DNA from: Hyphomicrobiaceae bacterium
GTDB lineage: Bacteria > Pseudomonadota > Alphaproteobacteria > Rhizobiales > Hyphomicrobiaceae
Direction: 5' to 3'
Length of the DNA stretch: 6,522 nucleotides
NCBI GenBank assembly: GCA_025359005.1
Contig: JANYHP010000166.1
Coordinates: 1-6,522, forward strand
Position numbers and translations under genes: made by a program. Positions 1 through 5,887 of this stretch are shown piece after piece (the stretch's first letter is position 1; each line of letters opens with the position of its first letter). The notes beneath the pieces are model-generated. The model was not told the origin of the DNA and ran no database searches. It saw only the letters and a program-made list of their open reading frames with translations.

Positions 1-203
1 CCAGCGCCAGCATGCCAGCGGTGCAATCGGCCACTGCAGCGGCGACGGACCTTGGTCTGCCTGTCATGGTTCGACATCCCTGCCCAGGCTGCCGGAAGAA
101 CACGTGCAATGTCAGCCGCCCCGTCGCTGGTCGGACCTGCCAACGTCGATGAGCGTGGATCGGCACGCGCACCGCTTTGCCCGCCGACGCCCCGCCGACA
201 CCC
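1..203. other. Upstream region of rplS without a supportable gene
   Basis: No coding region can be supported here. One plus-strand frame stays open from the window edge to base 343, and another from base 1 to about 230. Both translations are rich in Arg, Pro and Cys with no recognisable motif, as expected from shadow frames in GC-rich DNA. In many alphaproteobacteria trmD (tRNA m1G37 methyltransferase) lies directly upstream of rplS in the order rpsP-rimM-trmD-rplS. I see nothing resembling the end of TrmD here, so trmD is either further upstream or not adjacent. Confidence 0.5.
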
Positions 204-232
204 TCGACAGGCCTGCCCCGCCGCGCTATAAA
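204..232 (+). promoter_or_regulatory. Probable sigma70-type promoter of rplS
   Basis: A -35 hexamer TCGACA (204-209) and a -10 hexamer TATAAA (227-232) each match the housekeeping consensus at five of six positions, and the spacer is the optimal 17 bp. Transcription would start near base 239, giving a leader of about 110 nt before the rplS start codon. The promoter would allow rplS to be expressed on its own rather than only by read-through from genes further upstream. The assignment rests on sequence match alone. Confidence 0.6.
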
Positions 233-238
233 CCGGCC

Positions 239-348
239 TTCCCCATCAGGGACGCCCTTTCAGGGCTGCACGAACGTGCGGCGGCGCTTGCGCTGTCCGG
301 CTCTGTTCCTCTGCCAAAATATGATGTCCAATCAAGGAATTAAGAATC
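239..348 (+). promoter_or_regulatory. 5' leader of rplS with alternative hairpins
   Basis: This is the predicted untranslated leader of rplS. It contains two short, mutually exclusive stem-loops. AGGG (248-251) can pair with CCCT (255-258). Alternatively GCCCT (254-258) can pair with AGGGC (262-266). Nearer the gene, the Shine-Dalgarno sequence AAGGAA (334-339) lies 9 nt from the ATG. The stems are short, so a regulatory role is speculative. Ribosomal protein leaders often do mediate feedback control. Confidence 0.3.
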
Positions 349-1050
349 ATGAACATCATCCAACAGCTCGAGCGCGAGCAGATGGACGCCGTACTCGCAA
401 AGCGCAACGTGCCGGCGTTCAGTCCGGGCGATACCGTCAAGGTGATGGTCCGCGTGATCGACGAAGTGATCATCGACCCCAAAGCCAAGAACACCGGCAA
501 GGAAAAGCCCAAGCAGGCCGCCGAGCGCCTGCAGGCCTATGAAGGCCTCGTGATCGCGCGCTCCGGCGCCGGCATCAACGAAAGCTTCACCGTCCGCAAG
601 ATCAGCTACGGCGAAGGCGTCGAGCGCGTGTTCCCCATCTACACCCCGTTCATCGCCGAAATCGAAGTCATCCGCCGCGGTGCCGTGCGCCGCGCCAAGC
701 TCTACTATCTGCGCGGCCGCCGCGGTCGTGCCGCCCGCATCTTCGAGCGCACGGATGCGCGCGCCAAGAAGCTCAACGCCGCCTTCAAGGGCTTCAAGAA
801 GCCGAAGGGTGAAACCGACAACCTGGCCGCCATCAACGGCGTTACACCGGAGATCGCCGCCCGCCTGCACGGCATCGGCGTAATCAAGTACGAACAGATC
901 GCCAACTTCTCGGGCGACGACATCATCAACGTCGACGAGACGCTGAACCTCAAGGGCGGCATCGAGGCCAACAACTGGGTCTCGCAGGCGCGCGATTTGC
1001 TGACCGCAGCAGATGCCGCAGCCGCACCCACCGAAGAAGCCAAGGCGTAA
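349..1050 (+). CDS. rplS: 50S ribosomal protein L19 (bL19) with internal insert and C-terminal H3TH-like extension
   Basis: L19 is a large-subunit protein located at the 30S/50S interface. Residues 1-133 are a clear L19 core: an N-terminal MNIIQQLE, FSPGDTVKV (24-32), then LQAYEGLVIARSG (61-73), the hallmark INESFTVRKISYGEGVERVFP (76-96), and RRAKLYYLRGRRGRAARI (114-131). Two features are atypical. Between V36 and L61 there are 24 residues where the family normally has about 7, a Lys-rich insert of about 17 residues. The protein is also 233 residues long, against roughly 115-130 usually. The extra C-terminus has a basic linker (134-156). It is followed by a helical domain (157-218) that resembles the helix-hairpin-helix/H3TH domain attached to L21 and to NADH dehydrogenase subunit E in some alphaproteobacteria: LAAINGVTPEIAARLHGIGV, then YEQIANFSGDDI and GGIEANNWVSQARDLL. 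The tail is Ala-rich. The ATG has a good Shine-Dalgarno AAGGAA 9 nt upstream. The gene has its own promoter and terminator, so it appears to be a single-gene unit. The core assignment is certain; the role of the additions is unknown. Confidence 0.97.
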   Translation: MNIIQQLEREQMDAVLAKRNVPAFSPGDTVKVMVRVIDEVIIDPKAKNTGKEKPKQAAERLQAYEGLVIARSGAGINESFTVRKISYGEGVERVFPIYTPFIAEIEVIRRGAVRRAKLYYLRGRRGRAARIFERTDARAKKLNAAFKGFKKPKGETDNLAAINGVTPEIAARLHGIGVIKYEQIANFSGDDIINVDETLNLKGGIEANNWVSQARDLLTAADAAAAPTEEAKA

Positions 1051-1078
1051 GCCAACGGGTCAGCGTTGCAAATCCGAG

Positions 1079-1112
1079 AACGGCGCTCCCATCGGGAGCG
1101 TCGTTTTTGTTT
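1079..1112 (+). terminator. Rho-independent terminator of rplS
   Basis: A 12-bp stem pairs bases 1079-1090 with 1094-1105 around the 3-nt loop ATC. There is one G-U pair, the core is GCTCCC/GGGAGC, and the stem runs directly into TTTTT (1104-1108) and GTTTG. It lies 28 nt after the rplS stop codon in the 71-nt gap between two convergent genes. Read on the minus strand the same hairpin is followed only by a weak T-rich stretch, so it would terminate the opposing transcript less efficiently. Confidence 0.9.
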
Positions 1113-1121
1113 GTGTCGCCC

Positions 1122-2735
1122 TCACGATGACTGGCGGGATCTGAGAGCGGCGAGGGCTGCGGGCGTGTCGATGTCGGCGTGGATACTGATATCGGCAGCG
1201 ATCTCGACGACCTCGTCGGCATGCAGGCCGAGCAGATGACGGGCGCCGGTGTCGCCGGACACTGCCGCCATCGCGGAAAAATGCGCGCGCGCCCAGAGCA
1301 CCGGATTGCCACGCTTTCCACCCGCAATGGGCAGAACGATCGTCCGGCCGTCCGTGGGGGCGAAGGCCGCGATCATGCGATCGATGAGACCAGCATCAAT
1401 CTCAGGCATGTCGCCAAGCATGACGAATGTGCCGCCGACAGTCGCAGGCAGACTTGCAAGACCAGCTTTCAGTGACGTCGAGAGACCGGCGGCGAAATGC
1501 GGATTGTCCACGACGACGACATCGAGACCGGAGAGTGCGGCGCGCACGCGCTCGGCCTGATGGCCAACGACGACGTGCACGGGCCGCGCACTGGACGCCA
1601 TCGCCGTCTCAACGACGCGGCGCACGATCGGCGTGCCACCGATGGACGCCAACAGCTTGTTCTCAGGCCCCATGCGGGTCGAGCGACCGGCTGCAAGCAC
1701 CAGCGCTGCGATGGCTGGCGCGTGGCGCGTCCTGGTCTGCACACCAAGGCGCGGCTGGGGACGGCTGTCGATTTCCTGCAGCAGTCCGCCAAGGCCCATG
1801 CCGGCGATATCAGCCGACGTTATGGCGACGCCGGCGAGCGTGCGTTCCAGCACCCAGTCGAAGCCATTGAGCTTGAGCGACGCGGCACAACTGGGCAGGC
1901 CGATGACGGGCGTATCGCCAAGGCGGCCAAGCAGCAACAGGTTGCCGGGGTCGACGGGCATACCAAGGCGCTCAATGGCGCCACCGGCCGCCACAAGCCC
2001 GGCCGGAATAACATCCGCACGATCGACGATGGCCGACGCCGCGAAGATGAGGATCGGCGAGAGCTTTTGGGCCATGAGATCCAGGATCGCGTCGCCGACG
2101 GCGGCGGTCGTGTGAGCGACGGTGCGGGTCGCCTCGATGCTGCAGCCCAGCGCCGCAAGGCGGGTCGCGACGGCGTCTCGACGGCGCGCGAGAACCTGCG
2201 GCTTGGTGCCAGCGAACGCGGTGAGAATGAGCCCGACCCGGTGGGGATGAATAGGAGCCATGGCGACGATGCCGGAGGTGGTTTCCGCAGCGCGGGCGAG
2301 AACGGCTTCGGGCACGGCAAAGGGGATGATCTTGACGGTGGCCAGCATCTGGCCGGCGGTAACGCGCGTGTTGGCCGCAACCGTCGCCAGCGTGATGCTC
2401 TCGTCGAGCCCGTTGAGGCGAGCAAGCGCTGCGGCATCGATCAGGGCGAGGCCATCGACGGTCGCAAATATGTTGGCGCGGCCCGTGAAGGCGGCGGCGA
2501 CGCGCGTGCCAGCGCCAGCAACCATCGCGGCGATGCGAGCGGCGGCGGCATCTTCGGCCACATCGTCAGCGGCCAATCGGGCACCGATGACGGCGGCGTG
2601 GCCGGCCGCGCGAAGACGGGCAATATCGGCGACTGTCAGCGCGCGTCCCTTCTTCAGGGTGCGATCGCCGACGCGGGTGGAGTGGGCAAGGATGATGCCC
2701 AGCGCATCGTCGAGGGAGATGGAGCCAAAGTGCAT
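1122..2735 (-). CDS. Molybdopterin-binding / MocA-like nucleotidyltransferase fusion protein
   Basis: This 537-residue cytoplasmic protein has two domains. The C-terminal part (about 340-537) is an NTP-transferase of the MobA/MocA group, which joins a nucleotide to molybdopterin. It has the nucleotide-binding loop LAAGRSTRMG with K360 close behind (347-360), the metal-binding GDMP (441-444), GNPVLW (476-481) and the late DIDTPAAL (521-528). The LAAG form, rather than the LAGG of MobA, fits CTP-using MocA enzymes. The N-terminal part (about 1-325) resembles the MoaB/MogA/MoeA molybdopterin-binding fold, with PVDPGNLLLLG and GLPSCAASLKLNGFDW (260-294). However, the usual glycine-rich GGxSxGxxD motif appears degenerate as FAASAIVDRAD (231-241). 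The architecture matches a family seen in rhizobia, sometimes near genes for xanthine dehydrogenase/CO dehydrogenase-type molybdoenzymes; none is visible here. I chose the ATG at 2735 because homology begins there. An in-frame TTG at 2783 would add 16 unconserved residues and would place the start upstream of the best -10 candidate. No clear Shine-Dalgarno precedes either start. Confidence 0.88.
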   Translation of the reverse strand: MHFGSISLDDALGIILAHSTRVGDRTLKKGRALTVADIARLRAAGHAAVIGARLAADDVAEDAAAARIAAMVAGAGTRVAAAFTGRANIFATVDGLALIDAAALARLNGLDESITLATVAANTRVTAGQMLATVKIIPFAVPEAVLARAAETTSGIVAMAPIHPHRVGLILTAFAGTKPQVLARRRDAVATRLAALGCSIEATRTVAHTTAAVGDAILDLMAQKLSPILIFAASAIVDRADVIPAGLVAAGGAIERLGMPVDPGNLLLLGRLGDTPVIGLPSCAASLKLNGFDWVLERTLAGVAITSADIAGMGLGGLLQEIDSRPQPRLGVQTRTRHAPAIAALVLAAGRSTRMGPENKLLASIGGTPIVRRVVETAMASSARPVHVVVGHQAERVRAALSGLDVVVVDNPHFAAGLSTSLKAGLASLPATVGGTFVMLGDMPEIDAGLIDRMIAAFAPTDGRTIVLPIAGGKRGNPVLWARAHFSAMAAVSGDTGARHLLGLHADEVVEIAADISIHADIDTPAALAALRSRQSS

Positions 2736-2895
2736 GGGCGCGAACGGTATCCGGTATGGCGACACGAGACGAGCATAGCACAATTTTCAGCCCCGCGAGA
2801 GGCACGGGCTCAGTCGTGCCGCCGCAACCGCGCTCTTCCAACGCTGAAACAATTCCGCATCTCGATGGACTGCAAAGCGCAGGATCAGGGGATCG
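2736..2895 (-). promoter_or_regulatory. Intergenic gap with weak extended -10 promoter candidate
   Basis: This 160-nt gap separates the DUF1254 gene from the nucleotidyltransferase fusion gene. On the minus strand TATGCT (2777-2772), preceded by TGC, forms a plausible extended -10 about 35 nt upstream of the ATG at 2735. No good -35 accompanies it. A perfect 6-bp inverted repeat, GGCACG (2801-2806) and CGTGCC (2815-2820), lies further upstream. I see no run of T residues that would make a terminator for the upstream operon, so read-through is possible. Confidence 0.3.
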
Positions 2896-3429
2896 TCATA
2901 GCCGGCTGCAGACGGCCGTCTTCTGCGCCGATTGCGCACGCGCCAGACCGACGCTATCGAGAGCCAGATAGCGAAACAACACGATGCCTTTGCTCGTTGG
3001 CGGTTCGACAACTGGCAGTGATTGATGCTGGGCCGGAATCGCTGAACGACGCGCGGCATCGGCGATGATGAAGGCCACTTTCCCGCCGACGGCTTGGCGA
3101 TCATTCATCACATGGAAGTTGTCACTGTTGGCTGCGTAGAGCGCGACGGACCAGTAGTCCGGCGATGGTGTACCGGAAATCAACACCGGGCCGGCGCTGA
3201 TGTCGAACACGCACGTTGTGTAGACGAGGTCTGGGCTGGGCTTGACGATGGTCCGCGATTGGTCCGTCGGCAGCAAGGTCGAAAACGGCGCATTTGTTCC
3301 ACCTGCTTGCTGTGCAATGCGCGACATCGCGACCCTCATGACGACATGCGGTGTCGCTATGAAGGTGGCGACGTGGGCGACAACGGCCACAGCCAGAACC
3401 GCGCCGATCGCTTTCGTCAAACCACTCAT
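2896..3429 (-). CDS. DUF1254 domain-containing membrane-anchored protein
   Basis: This 177-residue protein has one N-terminal hydrophobic segment (about 7-27) and a soluble domain that would lie in the periplasm. The domain resembles DUF1254: PSPDLVYTTCVFDISAGPV (64-82) corresponds to the family's aspartate-plus-aromatic strand region, followed by PDYWSVALYAANSDNFHVMNDR (90-111). A late GIVLFRYLALD (148-158) and a C-terminal Cys (C174) also fit the short form of the family. Its length is normal for the short two-gene version, so I see no truncation. The ATG at 3429 overlaps the stop of the DUF1214 gene in an ATGA arrangement. It has GGGGAG (3443-3438) 8 nt upstream, so it is preferred to the in-frame GTG at 3438, which overlaps that Shine-Dalgarno. 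It is the last gene of the coupled four-gene operon. The molecular function of DUF1254 is unknown to me, and partnership with the DUF1214 protein is inferred from adjacency. Confidence 0.85.
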   Translation of the reverse strand: MSGLTKAIGAVLAVAVVAHVATFIATPHVVMRVAMSRIAQQAGGTNAPFSTLLPTDQSRTIVKPSPDLVYTTCVFDISAGPVLISGTPSPDYWSVALYAANSDNFHVMNDRQAVGGKVAFIIADAARRSAIPAQHQSLPVVEPPTSKGIVLFRYLALDSVGLARAQSAQKTAVCSRL

Positions 3430-4028
3430 GACCAGCACTCCCCGACCTGCTTGATCTGCGGCAGCATCGCAGCCCTGGGATCGCGCGCAATGTCAGCACC
3501 AGGATTGTACAGACGGAGGAGCAGATTGAATCCACCTGCGTCCCCGGTTGGCAGCCAGTTTCCAGGACGCTGGCGCGGTCCAAGCGCGAGTGCAAAGCGA
3601 CCGTCAGCGTCGGGGCGCGCAGACTTGTTATTGAATGAGAACGTGCCGGCAGCATTGGGGATGAGAAAATTGTCGTCGGCATAAGCCGTGACGCTCCACC
3701 ATCGCGCGTCGATAGTCTTTCCAATCACGTCGTAGTCACAGCGCGCTTGCAACGGGCGACCGGCATCGTCGTGCGTCGCAACGAAATAAGTTGTCTCACC
3801 ACGATTGAGAGCCAACAGGCCGGTAAGGGCTACATACGTTCGGGTATACATGTCCGCATCCGTACCGCCCGTTGCCAACGACGTTCTCCATGGGCCGATC
3901 GAGACCTGCCCGCGGTCGGTGTTCAGACTGAGGGCACCGCTCGACAACACACGGGCGGGCACGACGCCGAGCGCAACTCCGGCAGCGCAGATACCGAACC
4001 AGCGCAGGATTATCTTGACTGTGCCCAT
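3426..4028 (-). CDS. DUF1214 domain-containing membrane-anchored protein
   Basis: This 200-residue protein has an N-terminal hydrophobic segment (about 6-28) likely to act as a signal anchor, with the rest in the periplasm. The DUF1214 signature is clear: DARWWSVTAYADDNFLIPN (107-125), then FSFNNKSARPDADGRFALAL (130-149), PGNWLPTG (155-162) and GGFNLLLRLYNPG (165-177). An upstream segment, RTYVALTGLLALNRGETTYF (63-82), and Cys 97 match the short membrane-anchored subfamily. The ATG at 4028 follows the hydrolase stop codon by 3 nt, and a GGAG (4039-4036) lies 7 nt upstream. The gene's own stop overlaps the next start by 4 nt. DUF1214 and DUF1254 are often found fused or adjacent, which supports the two proteins acting together in the envelope. 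Their biochemical activity is not known to me. Confidence 0.88.
   Translation of the reverse strand: MGTVKIILRWFGICAAGVALGVVPARVLSSGALSLNTDRGQVSIGPWRTSLATGGTDADMYTRTYVALTGLLALNRGETTYFVATHDDAGRPLQARCDYDVIGKTIDARWWSVTAYADDNFLIPNAAGTFSFNNKSARPDADGRFALALGPRQRPGNWLPTGDAGGFNLLLRLYNPGADIARDPRAAMLPQIKQVGECWS
3438..3443 (-). promoter_or_regulatory. Shine-Dalgarno that decides the DUF1254 start
   Basis: GGGGAG on the minus strand lies 8 nt upstream of the ATG at 3429, inside the end of the DUF1214 gene. Its position fits initiation at 3429 and excludes the longer GTG start at 3438, which it overlaps. Together with the ATGA stop/start overlap it indicates translational coupling. Confidence 0.65.
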
Positions 4029-4031
4029 GCC

Positions 4032-4997
4032 TCAGCTCCGCCCGATGTTCTCGACACGGGCCGATTGGCCCCCAGCAATCGAGCGCGGCAGCACAACGTG
4101 TCGTGCAAAGTCCGTCACCGTCGCCAGCGCCTCGCGCCCCTCAGGCAACAACCTGACGAAGATCGGCCAGACATGCGGCAGCCGATCTCGCAGCACGACC
4201 TCGACGCTGACACCGGCCGCCTTGGCCCGCTCAGCCAGGCGCACGGTATCGTCCAGCAAAATCTCATGCCGACTGGCAAACAGCAACAGCGGCGGCAGCC
4301 CCGCAAGATCAGCATAGAGCGGCGAGGCGCGGGGATCTCGCGGATCGGCCCCCGCCAGGTAAAGAGCCGCTCCGGCCCGTGTGCCCTTGGGCGTGAACAT
4401 CGCGCATGATTTTGCGTTGGCTTCCACCGAAGCACCGGTGATGGCGAGATCCGTCCAGGGCGAAAACGCGACGATCGCAGCCGGCGCCTTCACTCCAGTG
4501 TCGCGCGCCCACAGCGCCGTAACCAGCGCGAGCCCACCGCCCGCGGAATCTCCCGCGAGCACGACTTTGGCGGCAGGATACTGCGTCACCAACCACCGGT
4601 AAGCCTGCGTCGCATCCTCGACAGCGGCCGGGAACGGATGCTCTGGGGCCAATCGATAGTCGAGACCAAACGCCGGCCCTTCGAAGGCTTTCGCCATGCC
4701 AATAATGACCTGTCGATGCGTTTTCGGCGAGCCGAAGAAGTAGCCGCCACCATGCAGATAGAGCACCACCGTCGCTGGTGCTTCTGATCGCGGCGCCGCC
4801 CGATCGATAACGTCGAAACTCAGGCCACCGTCAGTTCGCAGTTCTTCGACCCGCATGCCAGCCGGCACCAGCAGCGCACCCGTTGGGGGGCGCCGGGTGG
4901 TCGCGCGCACGCGTTCGAGGTCGATCGGCTTGTTGCCATGACGCTTCAGCGACCACCGGAAAAGGCCGCTCAGCGCCCAGGATTGCCAGCTGACCAT
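4032..4997 (-). CDS. Alpha/beta hydrolase, HSL-type carboxylesterase/lipase
   Basis: This protein of about 321 residues belongs to the hormone-sensitive-lipase-like (bacterial family IV) esterases, which hydrolyse short to medium acyl esters. Positions are given from the ATG at 4997. The oxyanion-hole motif HGGGYFFG (82-89) is followed by DYRLAPEHPFPAAVEDA (113-129), the nucleophile elbow GDSAGG with Ser151 (149-154), SPWTDLA (179-185) and DPRASPLYADLAGLPPLLL (221-239). The acid is probably Glu245 in HEILLDD (Glu or Asp occurs there in the family) and the base His275 in PHVWPIF. All triad elements are present, so the enzyme should be active. No signal peptide is evident; the Trp-rich N-terminus (SWQSWALSGLFRWSLKR) may touch the membrane. 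The start overlaps the SDR stop: ATG at 4997 shares one base with TGA and has GGGG 7 nt upstream. The alternative GTG at 5000 adds one residue and cannot be excluded. Pairing with the SDR suggests a common substrate route, but the substrate is unknown. Confidence 0.92.
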   Translation of the reverse strand: MVSWQSWALSGLFRWSLKRHGNKPIDLERVRATTRRPPTGALLVPAGMRVEELRTDGGLSFDVIDRAAPRSEAPATVVLYLHGGGYFFGSPKTHRQVIIGMAKAFEGPAFGLDYRLAPEHPFPAAVEDATQAYRWLVTQYPAAKVVLAGDSAGGGLALVTALWARDTGVKAPAAIVAFSPWTDLAITGASVEANAKSCAMFTPKGTRAGAALYLAGADPRDPRASPLYADLAGLPPLLLFASRHEILLDDTVRLAERAKAAGVSVEVVLRDRLPHVWPIFVRLLPEGREALATVTDFARHVVLPRSIAGGQSARVENIGRS

Positions 4998-5851
4998 CAC
5001 GCATCCCCGCCCTTAATTTTTCCGGCCAGCTTGTCGATGCTGCGCGCAATGCTGGCCCAATAGGTGCCTGGCTTCAACCGCTGCAGCAAATCCATGCGTC
5101 GCGCATCGCGGCCGATAAGAATTCGCGGCTCGTTCCTCTCGATGCCTTGGATAATGCGGACTGCGGCGGCATCTGGCGCGGTAATCGCCATGTGCTTGAA
5201 GCGGTCGAGCGATTCCGCGCGGCGTAGATTGTCGGTCATGTGCGCGCCATCACGCGAATTGTTGGCGACGTTGGTCGCAACGCCACCTGGATGCACGACG
5301 GAAAGGCGGACGGAACTCTTGGTCAATTCCAGCTCATGACGCAACGATTCAGAAAAGCCGCGCACCGCAAATTTCGACGCAGCGTACGCAGTCTGTCCCG
5401 GCGGCGCGATGATGCCGAAGATGCTCGACAGATTGACGATGTGCGCCTCTCGCTGCTCTTTGAGGTGCGGCAGGAACGCGCGCGTGCCGTGCACGACACC
5501 CCAGAAATTGATGGCCATCAGCCATTCCATGTCTGCCTGGGAAATCTCATGAAACCGCCCGAGCAAGGCGACGCCGGCATTGTTGACGACGATATTGAGA
5601 CGCGGGTGGCTGGCGATTGCGGCCTTGGCGAGATCTTCGATCTGGCGCGGTTCTGCGACGTCGACGAGATGAACCGAGACCTTTTGCCGATACGCGCCCT
5701 TGATCTCTGCAGCGACCGCCTGCAACCCCGCTTCATCGCGATCCGCCAACGCGAGATCGCAACCGCGGGCGGCGAGTGCGAGGGCCAACGCGCGGCCGAT
5801 TCCGCTGGCAGCACCGGTGACGACGGCGGCCGAACCGCGGATCGTTGTCAT
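4997..5851 (-). CDS. SDR family NAD(P)-dependent oxidoreductase
   Basis: This 284-residue classical short-chain dehydrogenase/reductase would interconvert a hydroxyl and a carbonyl group in the cytoplasm. It shows the Rossmann glycine motif TGAASGIG (12-19), acidic Asp37 at the end of beta-2 followed by Arg38, NNAG (90-93), Asn115, and the active site Ser143 with Tyr156 and Lys160 in YAASK. PGG (188-190) also fits. Asp37 favours NAD, but Arg38 leaves NADP possible. The C-terminal tail (RILIGRDARRMDLLQRLKPGTYW, 243-265) resembles SadH-type SDRs, a group found in mycobacteria and proteobacteria beside monooxygenases and esterases. The ATG at 5851 has AAGGGTGG (5865-5858) just upstream. It is the first gene of the coupled operon, and a 15-bp palindrome lies 22 nt before its start codon. 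The family is certain; the substrate is not known. Confidence 0.94.
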   Translation of the reverse strand: MTTIRGSAAVVTGAASGIGRALALALAARGCDLALADRDEAGLQAVAAEIKGAYRQKVSVHLVDVAEPRQIEDLAKAAIASHPRLNIVVNNAGVALLGRFHEISQADMEWLMAINFWGVVHGTRAFLPHLKEQREAHIVNLSSIFGIIAPPGQTAYAASKFAVRGFSESLRHELELTKSSVRLSVVHPGGVATNVANNSRDGAHMTDNLRRAESLDRFKHMAITAPDAAAVRIIQGIERNEPRILIGRDARRMDLLQRLKPGTYWASIARSIDKLAGKIKGGDA

Positions 5852-5872
5852 GCAAAACCACCCTTGAAAAGT

Positions 5873-5887
5873 GATGCGTCACGCATC
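5873..5887. repeat. Perfect 15-bp palindrome upstream of the SDR operon (candidate operator)
   Basis: GATGCGT (5873-5879), a single central C (5880) and ACGCATC (5881-5887) form a perfect inverted repeat with 7-bp arms. It sits 22 nt upstream of the SDR start codon, between the Shine-Dalgarno and any likely promoter. The 1-nt centre makes a hairpin unlikely and fits binding of a dimeric repressor such as a TetR- or GntR-type regulator. No regulator gene is visible in the window. An arm of this length could occur by chance once or twice in a window of this size, so position is the main argument. Confidence 0.45.

Noticed and set aside
104..343. 79-codon plus-strand frame just before rplS, open from the window edge
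   Set aside because: Its translation is Arg/Pro-rich with no motif. It spans the promoter and leader of rplS and does not match the end of TrmD.
2736..2783. TTG start adding 16 residues to the nucleotidyltransferase fusion protein
   Set aside because: The added residues look non-conserved, there is no Shine-Dalgarno, and the best -10 candidate (2772-2777) would fall inside the coding region.
2801..2820. Inverted repeat GGCACG/CGTGCC as a terminator of the DUF1254 operon
   Set aside because: The stem is only 6 bp and is not followed by a T-run on the minus strand, so it does not qualify as an intrinsic terminator.
1497..3068. Open plus-strand frame of 523 codons opposite the nucleotidyltransferase fusion gene
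   Set aside because: It lies antisense to a gene with clear motifs. Its translation is rich in Arg, Gly, Asp and His with no domain pattern, as expected from the complement of GC-rich coding DNA.
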